Positions 43,362 through 56,091 of a stretch of 64,000 bases of DNA are shown here, one piece after another. Source of the DNA: Ampullaceana balthica (Eukaryota; Mollusca; Gastropoda; Lymnaeidae). Both the position numbers and the translations under genes were made by a program. The notes under the pieces are model-generated. The model searched no databases. It was not told the origin of the DNA and saw only the letters and a program-made list of their open reading frames with translations. Location of the stretch: contig CALYLW010000325.1 in NCBI GenBank assembly GCA_944989445.1, positions 752,928-816,927 on the forward strand, given 5' to 3'. Every line of letters starts with the position of its first letter. Positions within the stretch are counted from its first letter, which is position 1.

Positions 43362-44676
43362 TATAAATAGGTTTGTACCGAATTCAAACTTTTAAAATCC
43401 GGCATGAGCCAGATTTTGCTGGATTAGTGAAATTAAATCCGGCCGGAGCTGGATTTGTAAAAATGGCCGGATTCCAGATTTTCCGAAGCTAGAGCCGAAA
43501 TCCGTGTGAACTTATTATTAAAGTAACTATTACTCACACGTATAACCTAACACACACACACACTCGCAAACAAACACACTTATACAGACATATACACGAA
43601 TACACTCCCATGATTATACATATACACACGCACATACTCGCGCACACACATACTTATATAACACACACAAAGCGGGCTATAAACATAGATCTTAGTTGAT
43701 CACTTCAAATAAACGACAGCGCATTACATAAGGCGCGTCTGTCAATCGGTGATCGGCGTGCGAGGTAACTCTTAATTTATCAAAGATTAAACATTTAGAC
43801 GTCAAAGAATAAACATTGTGGTGTCAAGATTAACACTGAAGCGATTAAAGAAACTTATCTTCGAAAGAATCTTTTCACGTATCAACATTAAGTTGTTCAA
43901 AAGCCCAGAAGGAGGCCGGTAATGACACCGTTCGCGGGTATAGAAAAGTTTTAATGTTGTCAAATTGTAAGCTCAGATTTTCCACATACCAATTTATATG
44001 AGTATGATGTGTATTAAACATCGTTATGTTATCGTTCACTACATCGTCAGATTTTTGTAAAATATGAATGGGTGCGAATCAAGTTTAAACATATTTGAAC
44101 GCCCCGGCCAGTAGTATTGACATTAGAAGGGTGGTTTGGTATCTGTGGCCGTGACCTGTGACAGATGGACTCATATAAACAGGATCGGCCCCCTTTTTCT
44201 GGCCTTTTAGATTAGAGCTCTACAATTTCAGTGTTAATATTACGAATGCTTACTCTTTGAGAAGACTAACCCGTAAATAGGAAATGTGCTGTACACGTAT
44301 GACTTATATGATGAATATGACAGGCACTACAATACAATTAAAAAATAGCATAACGTTATTATCATATTTTAATTTTTGAAAGTTTCAGTTAACATCAATA
44401 AAGTATATTCTTTAAATGAGATAAAATTTACACATTTAACAGTATGGTGGCATGAAAGAAAAAATATTTTTTGTGTTAAGTGTAAAAGATAAAAATTTTG
44501 AAAAATTATAAAATTTGCTTTAAAAAATATTTTTTGTATTATTTATACTCAAAATTTTAACAAAACATCCTTTTTTATGAAATTTACATTTACGTGTCAA
44601 AAGTGATGATTTTTTTTTAAAGTATGAGATTGGAAATAAGAACCACCAAATCTATTTTAAAACCCCAAACCATTCT
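43362..44676 (+). repeat. Composite repeat: ccgga block, CA tract, family D, start of family A
   Basis: 43370-43520 matches 7060-7210, CA-rich 43535-43670 matches 7225-7375, 43730-44290 is family D, and 44330-44676 is family A up to 'aaaccccaaaccattc'. The minisatellite begins exactly where family A would continue, so it grew inside the mobile repeat. Confidence 0.65.
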
Positions 44677-47288
44677 TATGGTTAGTGACAGTCAGATGGG
44701 CGGTGACATTCTTGGGTTCAGTGACATTCTTAGGTTTAATGACAGTCTTAGGTTCAGTGACATTCTTAGGTTTAATGACAGTCTTAGGTTCAGTGACATT
44801 CTTAGGTTTAATGCCAGTCTTAGGTTCAGTGACATTCTTAGGTTTAATGACAGTCTTAGGTTCAGTGACATTCTTAGGTTTAATGACAGTCTTAGGTTCA
44901 GTGACATTCTTAGTGTTAGTGACATTCTTAGGTTTAATGACAGTCTTAGGTTCAGTGACATTCTTAGTGTTAGTGACATTCTTAGGTTTAATGACAGTCT
45001 TAGGTTCAGTGACATTCTTAGGTTTAATGACAGTCTTAGGTTCAGTGATATTCTTAGGTTTAATGACAGTCTTAGGTTCAGTGACATTCTTAGTGTTAGT
45101 GACATTCTTAGGTTCAGTGACATTCTTAGTGTTAGTGACATTCTTAGGTTTAATGACAGTCTTAGGTTCAGTGACATTCTTAGTGTTAGTGACATTCTTA
45201 GGTTTAATGACAGTCTTAGGTTCAGTGACATTCTTAGTGTTAGTGACATTCTTAGGTTCAGTGACATTCTTAGTGTTAGTGACATTCTTAGGTTTAATGA
45301 CAGTCTTAGGTTCAGTGACATTCTTAGTGTTAGTGACATTCTTAGGTTTAATGACAGTCTTAGGTTCAGTGACATTCTAAGGTTTAATGACAGTCTTTGG
45401 TTCAGTGACATTTTTAGGTTAAATGACAGTCTTAGGTTCAGTGACATTCTTAGTGTTAGTGACAACCTTAGGTTCAGTGACATTCTTAGGTTCAGTGACA
45501 TTCTTAGGTTCAGTGACATTCTTAGGTTCAGTGACATTCTTAGGTTCAGTGACATTCTTAGGTTCAGTGACATTCTTAGGTTCAGTGACATTCTTAGGTT
45601 CAGTGACATTCTTAGGTTCAGTGACATTCTTAGGTTCAGTGACATTCTTAGGTTTAGTGACATTCTTAGGTTCAGTGACATTCTTAGGTTCAGTGACATT
45701 CTTAGGTTCAGTGACATTCTTAGGTTTAGTGACATTCTTAGGTTCAGTGACATTCTTAGGTTCAGTGACACTCTTAGGTTCAGTGACATTCTTAGGTTCA
45801 GTGACATTCTTAGGTTCAGTGACATTCTTAGGTTCAGTGACATTCTTAGGTTCAGTGACATTCTTAGGTTCAGTGACATTCTTAGGTTCAGTGACATTCT
45901 TAGGTTCAGTGACATTCTTAGGTTCAGTGACATTCTTAGGTTCAGTGACATTCTTAGGTTCAGTGACATTCTTAGGTTCAGTGACATTCTTAGGTTCAGT
46001 GACATTCTTAGGTTCAGTGACATTCTTAGGTTCAGTGACATTCTTAGGTTCAGTGACATTCTTAGGTTCAGTGACATTCTTAGGTTCAGTGACATTCTTA
46101 GGTTCAGTGACATTCTTAGGTTCAGTGACATTCTTAGGTTCAGTGACATTCTTAGGTTCAGTGACATTCTTAGGTTCAGTGACATTCTTAGTGTTAATGA
46201 CAACCTTAGGTTCAGTGACATTCTTAGGGTTAGTGACAACCTAAGTTCAGTGACATTCTTAGTGTTAATGACAACCTTAGGTTCAGTGACATTCTTAGGT
46301 TCAGTGACATTCTTAGTGTTAATGACAACCTTAGGTTCAGTGACATTCTTAGGTTCAGTGACATTCTTAGTGTTAATGACAACCTTAGGTTCAGTGACAT
46401 TCTTAGGTTCAGTGACATTCTTAGGTTCAGTGACATTCTTAGTGTTAATGACAACCTTAGGTTCAGTGACATTCTTAGGTTCAGTGACATTCTTAGTGTT
46501 AATGACAACCTTAGGTTCAGTGACATTCTTAGGTTCAGTGACATTCTTAGTGTTAATGACAACCTTAGGTTCAGTGACATTCTTAGGTTCAGTGACATTC
46601 TTAGGTTCAGTGACATTCTTAGGTGTTATTGACAACCTTAGGTTCAGTGACATTCTTAGGTCAGTGACAACCTTAGGTTCAGTGACATTCTTAGGGTTAG
46701 TGACAACCTTAGCTTCACTGACATTCTTAGGGTTAGTGACATCCTTAGCTTCACTGACATTCTTAGGTTCAGTGACAGCCTTAGATTCACTGACATTCTT
46801 AGGATTAGTGACAACCTTAGATTCCCTGACATTCCTAGGGTCAGTGACAGCCTTAGATTCACTGACATTCTTAGGGTTAGTGAAAACCTTAGATTCATGA
46901 CATTCTTAGGGTCAGTGACAACCTTAGGTTGCGTGACATTTTTCGGGTCAGTGACAACCTTAGATTCACTGACATTCTTAGGGTTAGTGACAACCTTAGG
47001 TTCATTGACATTCTTAGGGTCAGTGACAACCTTAGATTCACTGACATTCTTAGGGCTAGTGACAGCCTTAGGTTCAGTGACATTCTTAGGGTCAGTGACA
47101 ACCTTATGTTCAGTGACATTCTTAGGGTCAGTGACAACCTTAGGTTCAGTGACATTCTTAGGGTCAGTGACAACCTTAGCTTCACTGACATTCTTAGGGA
47201 CAGTGACAACCTTAGCTTCACTGACATTTTTTGGGTCAGTGACAGCCTTAGGCTCAGTGACATTCTTAGGGTCAGTGAAACTAAGGCT
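44677..47288. repeat. 18-bp minisatellite, about 145 monomers, with higher-order structure
   Basis: The monomer is 'ggttcagtgacattctta' with variants 'ggtttaatgacagtctta', 'gtgttagtgacattctta', 'gtgttaatgacaacctta' and 'gggtcagtgacaacctta'. Zones: 44700-45440 alternating 36-bp and 54-bp combinations; 45468-46184 about 40 nearly uniform monomers; 46250-46640 units of 54 or 72 bp; 46640-47288 diverged 36-bp dimers. Because 18 is a multiple of 3 and few stops occur, long frames stay open on both strands (for example 44624-46900 plus and 44692-46653 minus). I consider none of them a gene. Confidence 0.97.
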
Positions 47289-47456
47289 GTCACATGACAC
47301 AAACAATGGTTAATAGCCTCATTTTAGATTAAATACAAGAAAATTGTCATCAAAACATTAAATAGCTTGATGGCATTCTTTATAAACAATATTAAAATCC
47401 AAGTCACTAACTCCGTATCGCGAAGGGACATAGTACAACAGTCTATAGCAATTAAA

Positions 47457-47955
47457 AAGGCTGCGGCTATTGGTAGCCCGCTATTATTAATTGTTAATTA
47501 AACTACTACTAGGTGATAATCTGAGTTTGATGTAATGTTTTAATGTAAAAAATAGACAACTAACCCTTACCCTGACCCTAAAACATCTAATTTAATCGTA
47601 ATTATAAGAATTTTAAATGGATTTCATTCGTGGTAGTCCCTATATTTGATTTTCTATTTTAATATAAAAAAATAGACAACTATCCCTAACCTTGACACTA
47701 AAACTGAAAAGAAAGGAAAAAAAACTTTAGCCGCAACTGAAAATCGAACCCTTGTCTGATCTTCATCGATCAGTTCACAAGTCCAACTCTCTATCATGAG
47801 ACTAAGGAAGTTCGGTACATCTAGTGAATTTTGTATGGTTATATCAGTAGCTATTAAGTGTCCCTTAAATTCCATTGGATGCTATAAATAACTGACTACA
47901 AATAGCCGCACCCGCAGTGACCTGCAATTGGTAGTCGACTACCAATAGACACTCC
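47457..47955. repeat. Candidate TIR-bearing element with a tRNA-like segment
   Basis: 'ggctgcggctattggtagcc' at 47459 and the inverse 'gactaccaatag' near 47935 suggest inverted ends. Two similar segments starting 'aaaatagacaacta' lie at 47549 and 47670. On the minus strand 47740-47815 resembles a tRNA-like unit with a B-box-like 'gggttcgattttc'. The element type and borders are uncertain. Confidence 0.4.
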
Positions 47956-48019
47956 CATTAAAAAAGCGTGTGGTATTTCTCACCGTAAAATATTATATGA
48001 CGTCATTGTTTGAGCTTAT

Positions 48020-48622
48020 ATTTTAATTTTGGAATAGGGAACGATGTAAAAAGAGGATTTGAGGATTTATAATCATATACATATTTACCCTAAAATTATC
48101 TCTGACTCATACACTTCGGCCTAACGCTAAGGGACATCAATCTGCTTTTTTTAAAATTGAAAATAAATACTTAAAAATCATAATCATTTTGGTTTCCAGA
48201 TTAACTTTAACCAAACAACGCACGAACCTTTAACGTCAGCATCTGTGTTGTGAACAGTGCTGACTGACTCAAAGAGTTATTTTTTGGTGCAGTAATTTGG
48301 TGCGCTGCCTTCTACAGTTTGTTAAAAAATCGTGTGATGATTAGCAATGTAAAAACATATTATATTAATACTTAGTGTACATTTCAGGAATATTTCGTAT
48401 TTATCATACAAGGATAAGTTACTTGAGCTTTTGACCAAAAAAAAAGTGGGCGCCTTTGGCGACCTACAACCCCTATTATAAAATACTTTGTGTACATTTA
48501 TTTAAGGAAGTTTAATATTACGTATTTATCATACAAGGACAAGTTAGTGAAAAAGGTGGGCGCCGTAGGTGCCCTAAAAAAAGTGGTCGCCGCAGGCGCC
48601 ACAGCGCCGCAGCACAAACTAG
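48020..48622 (+). mobile_element. Helitron-like element, 3' end at CTAG
   Basis: 'ggcgccacagcgcc' forms a short hairpin, followed by 'gcagcacaaaCTAG' (48619-48622) and T. Inside are palindromic 'ggcgcc' cores at 48449, 48559 and 48590 and 'gtaaaaagaggatttgagg' at 48048. Directly after it, 48623-48735 is another unit of the same family ('tataaaatactttgcgtaca', 'ggcgccgtatgcgcc'), so the element lies next to or within a relative. The frame 48490-48675 crosses the terminus and is not a gene. Confidence 0.6.
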
Positions 48623-48735
48623 TTATAAAATACTTTGCGTACATTTCAGGAAGTTTAATATTTCGTATTTATTAAACAAGGATAAGTTACTTGGGCTTTT
48701 GAAAAAAGTAGGCGCCGTATGCGCCCTACAACCCT

Positions 48736-49098
48736 TAATTCTATTTATAATATTATTCTTTTTTAGATTAAGTGAATTCAGTTCCTTATTATGTCCATAT
48801 GGAGACGAATGTTTAGTTGTCCTCAATTTTATAAACAAAATTAAGTTTTCCAAATCAGTGATTTTAATAACGTTAACATTCCTGCATAGAAAACTGTCTA
48901 CACATTTTCTAATTATAATGAATCGTAAAATACGATTCGATTACTTCACATACTTTTGGAATATTTCAAAATTGAGACTAGACAGTAACAGTAAAGGATT
49001 GAAACCAGCGCCTCTCGCTGAAGTTTGTAAGAAGAACAAACTATAAAATTTGTATCAAAGTTTTAATAACAAACATTCCCCCTCACAAACACAAACTA
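48736..49098. other. Unassigned stretch
   Basis: No gene is recognised. Frames on both strands (48699-49046 plus, 48623-48853 minus) overlap and have no known domain. Confidence 0.45.
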
Positions 49099-49106
49099 CT
49101 CTCAAC

Positions 49107-49870
49107 TAGGCCTGCGGAAATTAACGATGAATTTCTCGATTAAACGTTAAATTTTTTTATCGATTAAAATAATTTTAATCGTTAAAATTCGATTAAAATT
49201 AAAGAAAATATTTACAATATTTTTTAAATTTTTTACTAATAAATAATTAATTATTAATAATTAATAATAATTTATATATTTTTTACGTACAAACTTCTCC
49301 CGCGAAATATTATAAGTTATTTTATTAATTATGTGGACCGGCAGACATCAACTAAAAAATGGCTGACAGCAGCAGCGCAGTTAGATCTAAACATATAACT
49401 GGAAAGTTGAGCAAAAATTTTGTTTTTAAGCTAACTGCGGTTGGCAAAGTCGAAGAAAAAGTGAAAAAGTTTACTGTGTTCACTGCCATAAACAATTCTC
49501 TTTTAAAGGATCAAATACATTATACATACCAAACATCCACTAAAGTATCAGAAACTTCAAATGAGAATGAGAAATTCAAATGAAAGCTAAGTAAACGATC
49601 GTTCGGTTCCGCTTGTTATATTGTCAATAAGACCCGCTAATCACTTGAACCAAGTAATGTCAATACACTTGTCTGTTTGCGTTGTTGGTTAAAAGATGTC
49701 ATATAAAGAAGACATCCCAGTGTTATTTGGATTTTCGACAAGTACGTTTAATAAATGTTACTTATGACACAATCAATTTCAATTTCGGCTTTAATCGAAA
49801 TTAACGATTAATTAATCGATAATTTTTCAAAAGTTAACGATTAATTTAAAATTAATCGATAACAGCCCTA
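49107..49870 (+). mobile_element. hAT-type element with a BED-finger transposase remnant, 764 bp
   Basis: Flanks 'ctctcaac' (49099-49106) and 'ctctcaat' (49871-49878) form an 8-bp duplication with one mismatch. Ends are 'taggcctgcgg' and 'aacagcccta', with 'attaatcgat' rich subterminal DNA. Plus-strand 49359-49583 begins 'MADSSSAVRSKHITGKLSKN'. After one frameshift near 49470 it gives 'VYCVHCHKQFSFKGS' and a downstream His, which fits the first half of a BED zinc finger of a hAT transposase. The catalytic part is deleted. Confidence 0.82.
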
Positions 49871-49878
49871 CTCTCAAT

Positions 49879-50879
49879 CCTCTGGTTTTATGACGACGCC
49901 AGCTGCAGTTTCAACATCAGCATCTGGTGAGCTGGTGAGTAAAGTTTTTTGTTGATGTTCGGTCCGACCCACTGGGGTTTTATTGTTAAGACCCACGTTT
50001 TACCTGCTACTGAATGGAAATGGTGGTGGGGGTCGCTAAAACTGTTGGTTGGGAAAAGTGTACAAGATGGCAAACCAATCTTCTGGGGGATTCAGCACAA
50101 CTTTGTGAGAAAATTTCAGCACCACCACATTTGAAAAAGGCGGCATTGCCATTAATGAGTGTGTGTATGTCTGAGCGTGAATGTATGTGTGTGTCTTAAA
50201 CTCATTAGAATTTGAAAGACTTAAACTGGATTTTTTACCTTTGTAGAACAATAAGTAGCTTACAATACAACAGCATGTTTCATCCTCATTTGATATATTT
50301 GACATCTAGATTTCATGACGAGTCATCCACATGTGACATAGTTGTCACTTTGTAATTAGAAATGGATTATTTAGCAATTAAAAACTGCAGAATTTTTCGC
50401 TTTAAAAAATATCAAATGCAAAATTATATTTTAAATATTTAATTTTGTTTTCGACCCAAAGTATCCGACATGACTGTGACCTATGACCCATGACTGATTT
50501 GTTCGTGGCTGCCGTGAATAAAGCTTTCTGATTGGTCAGAGCGGACACTGTCATGACTTCCTTTAGGAGGGCTTGTCATGTGTCAGAGTGATATTCACAA
50601 AGGAATTGTTTAAACGTAATCAAATAAAGCAAATTTATGGTAACATTTTTTTGACATGGTAGATAATGTATCAGAGTATAGTAAACGATCGTTTAGGGAT
50701 ACAGCATACTAGCGTCGGGGTGGGGGGGATACAACGACATAGTATAAAACCGTGTGATAGCTTTGTGTGGGAAAATTTCATGTTCGAGAGATAATTAAAT
50801 GCACATTTGATATGAATGTTGGAAAATACTTTGGGGTATTCCTTAAAATTTAACTATTAATAGGGTTTATTATATGTTA
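49879..50879. other. Unassigned stretch
   Basis: Short frames on both strands at 49888-50305 overlap each other with no recognised domain. GT-rich DNA lies at 50157-50195. Nothing else is supportable. Confidence 0.45.
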
Positions 50880-52400
50880 CTGAAGTGTTTATTACAGAAA
50901 CCTATCTCCGAAGGAATCTTTTCATCCATCAAGATATTGTAGACTTGTTCGAAAGCACAGAAAGAGGCCGCAATTGACCCCACGTTCGCAGGTATAGAAC
51001 GGTTTTATGGTAGTCAAATTTAACAAAGTTATGTTATCGGTTACAATATAGTAAGATTTTGTAAATATCAATTGGTGTCAATCAAATTCAAAAATAGAAG
51101 CATGTGAACGCCCCGATCTGTAGTATTGACCTTGCAGGGGTGATCTGGTTACTGTGACGGATGGACTGATGTAACCCATGGATAGGCCCCTTTTAGTGAG
51201 CTGTCCTTTAAATATGTACATTTCCAGTAATATTGTTACGAATGCTTCCTTTATGAGAAGGCAACCCAATGAATGGGTGTGAGTTTTCTGGTACTGCAGA
51301 AATGGTAATGTTTGGTTCTGTGGCAATGCAATTAAATAATAGCTAAACTTTTTTATCCTCTTTTTGATTTTGAAAGTTTTATTTAACATCATCAAATTAT
51401 ATTCCTCATAAGAAATTTTCTTTAAAAATTTTAATGAAATGTTGTTGTTCATAAAAAGTTATTAAATTTTGTATTTTGTGTAAAATCTAAAGATTTTGAA
51501 AAATTATAAAATATATTTTTTTTAAAAAGTAAAAAAAAAGTAAAGTTATTTCCCTTCAATGTTTTTTTTAAATCTCAAAATTTTTGCAAAAGTCCTTTTT
51601 TATGAAATGTTCATGTAACTGTCAAAAGTGATGATTTTTTAAAGTATGAGATTGGAAGTAACAACCACTAAATCTATATTAAAACACCAAACTATTCAGT
51701 CACTAAAGTCAAAAATCAAAAGAGTACATTCACCATTTAGAGAAGGTTTAAATTTACTTCTGACAAGGCGTTGGTTGTCTGCTTGGCAAAAATTATTAGA
51801 GTTGCAATTTTTCAACTGTGTATTCAAGCATCTACTGGTACAGGACTTACTGGTACATTATTTATTTACCCGTGGTGAGTATTTAAGCTTAGACGATGAT
51901 TGCAAGCACATTTCTCTATTTTCAGATACTGACAAAAATTCTTAGAACTTAATTTAAGTTCCTGAATATGTCTTGTGCACTAAAAGCACAGATCACCAAA
52001 CGATGTAATGAATTGTAATGAAATGTAATGTGATGCGTGCCTTCCTAGCAAATCAATGAAGCCAGGTGTCTTTCGAGGTGCTTTACTTTGTGAGCAATGG
52101 CGACTACCACAAAAAAGTGAATTATTAATATAGCGAGGAAGACATCTTTTTTTAAATTTAAATTCTTTAAACGTATGATTTTCTCTAAAACATCTATATA
52201 TATAATTATATTCTCTTCGTGGTCAGACCCTGCGAGGCAACAAGAAGCTGCATGTGCAACAGGTACTAATTTTAGAAAGCAGCGCACCAAATTACTGCAC
52301 CAATGCATCAAAAGGTGTGCAAATTAAATATGCGCTGTACAAAAAATTATATGACGTCATTGTTTTCGCTGACATTTTAATTTTGTAAAAAAGGAACAAT
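50880..52400 (+). repeat. Families D and A, consecutive
   Basis: 50900-51300 is family D ('tccgaaggaatcttttcatc', 'gaacgccccgatctgtag'). 51340-52120 is family A with all landmarks. From about 52320 the sequence ('ttaaatatgcgctgtac', 'aaaaggaacaatgtaa') matches the start of the Helitron-family region at 47990-48060. Confidence 0.6.
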
Positions 52401-52402
52401 GT

Positions 52403-53384
52403 AAAAAAAACAACCCGTAAAAAACCAAGTTTTTTACTATAAATCCTTTATGTATGAGACGTAACTAAAAGAATGTTCATTATAATACGCAGGGCCAGAC
52501 CCTCCAGAAATACAAAATTGTAGTTGTGTCGTAAAACATGTTTAATATAATGCGCACCGATCAGGAATATGTTTGATAAAAAGAGTTGTCAATAAAATAC
52601 GCACCTTTTTGCGCGACAGAAAGGTTGTTCAATATAATACGCACCGCGAAGCTCTATCACAAAAAATAGCATGATACATAGGAATAAATAAAATAATCTA
52701 AAAAATCAATAATTTAATTACGGTACATGCGATCGATCTGAAATTTTGATACATTGTTTTTATCATCGCTACGAAGCTGCCTGCTAAATTTCAGCTCACT
52801 AGCTTACGAGAAAGTGGGTTAAAAATCGATCAAAAGATTTTGGCGACAAGGGCGGTTGCAGACACCACGAATTAATATAAAGGATTTTTAAAAAAAAACT
52901 GTAAAAATACAAGTTTTTCACTATAAATCCTTTATGTACGAGACGTAACTAAAAGAAATTCATTATAATACGCATGGCCAGACCATCCAGAAATACAAAA
53001 TTGCAGTTGTGTCGTAAAACATGTTTAATATAATGCGCACCGATCAGGAATATGTTGATAAAAAGAGTTGTCAATAAAATACGCACCTTATTGCGCGACA
53101 GAAAGGTCGTTCAATATAATACGCACCACGACGCTCTATCTCAAAAAATTGCATGATACATAGGAATAAATAAAATAAACTAAAAAATCAATAATATAAT
53201 TACGGTACCTGCGATCGATCTGAAATTTTGATACATTGTTTTTATTATCGGTACGAAACTGCCTGCATAATTTCAGCTCGCTAGCTTACGAGCAAGTGGG
53301 TTAAAAATCGCTCAAAAGTTTTGGCGACAAGGGCGGTCGGTCGGTCGGTCGGCCGCAGACACCACGAGTTAATATAAAGGATTT
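52403..53384 (+). repeat. Two tandem family E copies inserted in a Helitron-family sequence
   Basis: Copy 1 is about 52403-52885 and copy 2 about 52890-53384. Each begins 'actataaatcctttatgta' and ends 'ttaatataaaggattt', with four 'aatacgcacc' motifs. Copy 2 has a 'ggtcggtcggtcgg' run (53337-53352). The host reads 'gaacaatgtaaaaa' on the left and 'aaaaagaggatttgatgatgg' on the right, continuous in the relatives at 42275-42300 and 48045-48065, so the pair entered as one unit. Copy 2 at 53238-53270 shows the uninterrupted target of the LTR element. Confidence 0.85.
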
Positions 53385-53625
53385 AAAAAGAGGATTTGAT
53401 GATGGTTAATTATAACATCAAAAAACAATCCCTACAATCCCTATTATAAAATACTTTGTGTGCATTTCAGAAAGTTTAATATTTCGTATTTGATCAAACA
53501 AGGACAAGTTAGTTGGGCTTTTGAAAAAGGTCGGCGCCGTAGGCGCCCTAGAAAAGTGCATTAAAGGGGTAAAAGAACTCTCCATGAGCAAGTTTGCGGC
53601 GCATGCTACGCCGCGTGGCGTCTAG
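53385..53625 (+). mobile_element. Helitron-like element, 3' part
   Basis: The hairpin 'gcggcgcatgctacgccgc' (53596-53614) is followed by 'gtggcgtCTAG' and T, a strong Helitron 3' terminus of a different subtype from 42541. The upstream body has 'ggcgccgtaggcgcc' at 53533. Confidence 0.72.
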
Positions 53626-54160
53626 TATAACTATAACATAATAACAATTGCCCATTACAGCTACTTAACTCTAATACGCAAGGCTCAATTTCTTTTCACA
53701 TGAATCATAAAATGAAAGCAATAATTTTCTATATGATTTCTTTGGTTCTAGGAAAAAATCTCTCCAAAACATTCATTCTATTTTATAGTTGAAACACGAC
53801 ATTAGTTCAAGACGAATATGGCTTTTTTTTTGAGCTAGAAAATATTTATTTGAATAATGATGCCTAAGGGAGGGCTTCATTTGTTTAAAAGACACATTTT
53901 CTTTTCACATGATTATAATAACATAAAAACAATATTTCCATTAAAAAAATGCTGAACCATTGATATTCTAATTTAAAATTATTTACGTCCTATTAAAAGA
54001 CTTCCCGTCCTTTTCTTCTTTTAGTAACGAAGCTCTAAATTGGCAGTTACTTGTGCCACTAAAATAAACGGATTTTAATTTCTCTTTGTATTTATATTGA
54101 ATCTTATTTGTTTTCTTATTGCATTTTTTATTAGCTTATAAAAGGAAATATTTTGTAAAG
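53626..54160. other. AT-rich stretch, nothing recognised
   Basis: No frame or repeat that I can support. Confidence 0.5.
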
Positions 54161-54929
54161 CCTCCATACAGTGGCGTAGCTAAGGGGGGGGGTGGCGGAG
54201 GGAGCGGTCCGCCCCGGGCTGCACACAATTAGGGGCGGCATTTGAAAAGTACAACCATTTCCGACAAACTCACCTTTTATTTTTTGAAATGGGGAAAACC
54301 CGAGTGAAACAAAAATACTCGTACTTTCGAGTCTTAAAAAACGGATTTGTACATTTGTTTGATTACATAGTGGATGTTATAACTAACTTAAAACCGTTCA
54401 AAAATTTTTAATCGCTCAAAAAAGGAATCGATTTGTTTGGAAAATTAAGCGGTATACGACACAGATGACGCTTTTATTAGAAAACTACGCTAGGCCGAAT
54501 AATAAGTGCTATTAATATCGCCACGACAGTTTCCTGCGTGGAATTTCCACATTCGCAGAATGATGCGCGAATAAGCACCTACAAGGCATGGTGGCTCAAA
54601 TATTGTGTTTAACTTTAAATTGCTATTAGTCATTTATATTACTGTTTTAGTTTTTCAGAAAATTATTTTAAGGTAAGTTATTAAAAATTAAATTTATTTT
54701 GTTTTTATTGCATTAAAGTACCACAAATAATTTGTGTTGGCCATTAAAATACGATTATTCATTAAAAATGTTAAGCCTCTCCAATTAAAGTAATGTGTAA
54801 ATAATTTGAATTCGTCTATTTTACGGAAATTTATTTAGATTTATTACAAGAATATGAAAATATTCAAATTTCTCCGTTAATAAATACCACAATAGGCATA
54901 AATAATGTCGAAATAGACCTACTTTAAAA

Positions 54930-55760
54930 TTTCAAGGGTCTTGGAAAAATTAACATCCGAAGAAGTAAGTAGTAAAACGAGATCAGATGCTGGAGTTTTA
55001 TTCAATTCAATGCAAGCTTTTTCTCTTCTATGTTATCTCAATTAATTGGAACCCGTCATTTTTAAAAAATTAATGCAAATCCATTGACCATTGCATGGAA
55101 CAAAGAGATGTGCTAAAAGAAAAAACAGTTATATCAGCCAAGAAAAATTGTGAAGAGTTGTAGATATCAACTGAACGTAGAGTTAGAATGATAACAAATT
55201 TATGAGTGGGGGAAATTAAGAAGACGTGGTTCTATCTTTAGAACAAGAAGTACATTGAGAAATGTTTTTATCCATGGATAGAATTATAAACGAACGCTTT
55301 GATGAGTTGCATGTCCTTGCAAGAAAATATTCGTATATAATGCCATGTAACCTACTAAATGAAGCATTTGAACATCAAATAAATTACTTTATTGACATTG
55401 ATAAAGAACTATTCAATATTGAACGAAAAAGGGTCCAGGTTTTATGGCTGTACCTACACTACAAGAAGAGCCATTATGTTAGAAAAACGCGGGAAAAGGC
55501 CTCCTTGATCTATTAAAATTTATTCAGCAGTATTGATTGGAAAATTCTGTACCCAACATTGTAATTTTGCTATGATTTTTTTCAAGAATTAATATTATTG
55601 TCGCTAGTTGTGAAAGGAGCTTCTCCAAACTGAAGTTGATAACAAAAATTATCTTTGTTCCACAATGAGCGATTTCAGACAACAAAATCTTGCAATAGTG
55701 TCCATAGAACAAGATATTACAAATAATTTAAATTTCGATGGCATAATACACGATTTTTCT
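54930..55760 (+). pseudogene. Degenerate ZMYM1-like hAT transposase
   Basis: Plus-strand islands: 'RDQMLEFYSIQCKLFLFYVI' (about 54975-55035), an open stretch 55262-55516 containing 'MDRIINERFDELHVLARKYS', and after frame changes 'ASCERSFSKLKLI' (about 55605-55640), the conserved C-terminal hAT motif. The residues agree with the minus-strand remnant at 38480-39310. Several stops make it inactive. The minus-strand frame 55524-55712 is a shadow. Confidence 0.72.
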
Positions 55761-56091
55761 ATTATGAGAGGTAGGAAAGTAAATGTATTAATATGTTTAA
55801 ATACTAATGTATACAATTTCTTTGTTTGGTAATGTGTTTTGTGAGTGAATTTGGAATATGTTTTGTCTCGTTTGGCTTCGAACTCAGTAACTTTCTAGTG
55901 TCCTTTAAAAAATAGTATCGTGTACTTTTATAAATGTGTATTTATAGGTATATCATATTATGCGGCCTCTTTTATTACTGCTTACATAAATATGGCAAAC
56001 AATTGTAAACATGTTCCCCACCTTTACTTCGATTCAATTACAATTATTTATTCATGTTCATTAATTTATAATACCATCATATAATCAACTA

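Noticed and set aside
44624..46900. Frames of 758 codons (plus) and 653 codons (minus) in the minisatellite
   Set aside because: They exist on both strands because the 18-bp unit keeps frame and few units contain stops. They have no domain and the monomers vary freely.
47654..47875. 73-codon minus-strand frame
   Set aside because: It overlaps the tRNA-like part of a probable repeat and has no recognisable domain.
49359..49583. A possible host gene starting MADSSS
   Set aside because: It lies wholly inside an element with hAT ends and an 8-bp duplication, and its continuation in another frame is a BED-finger remnant.
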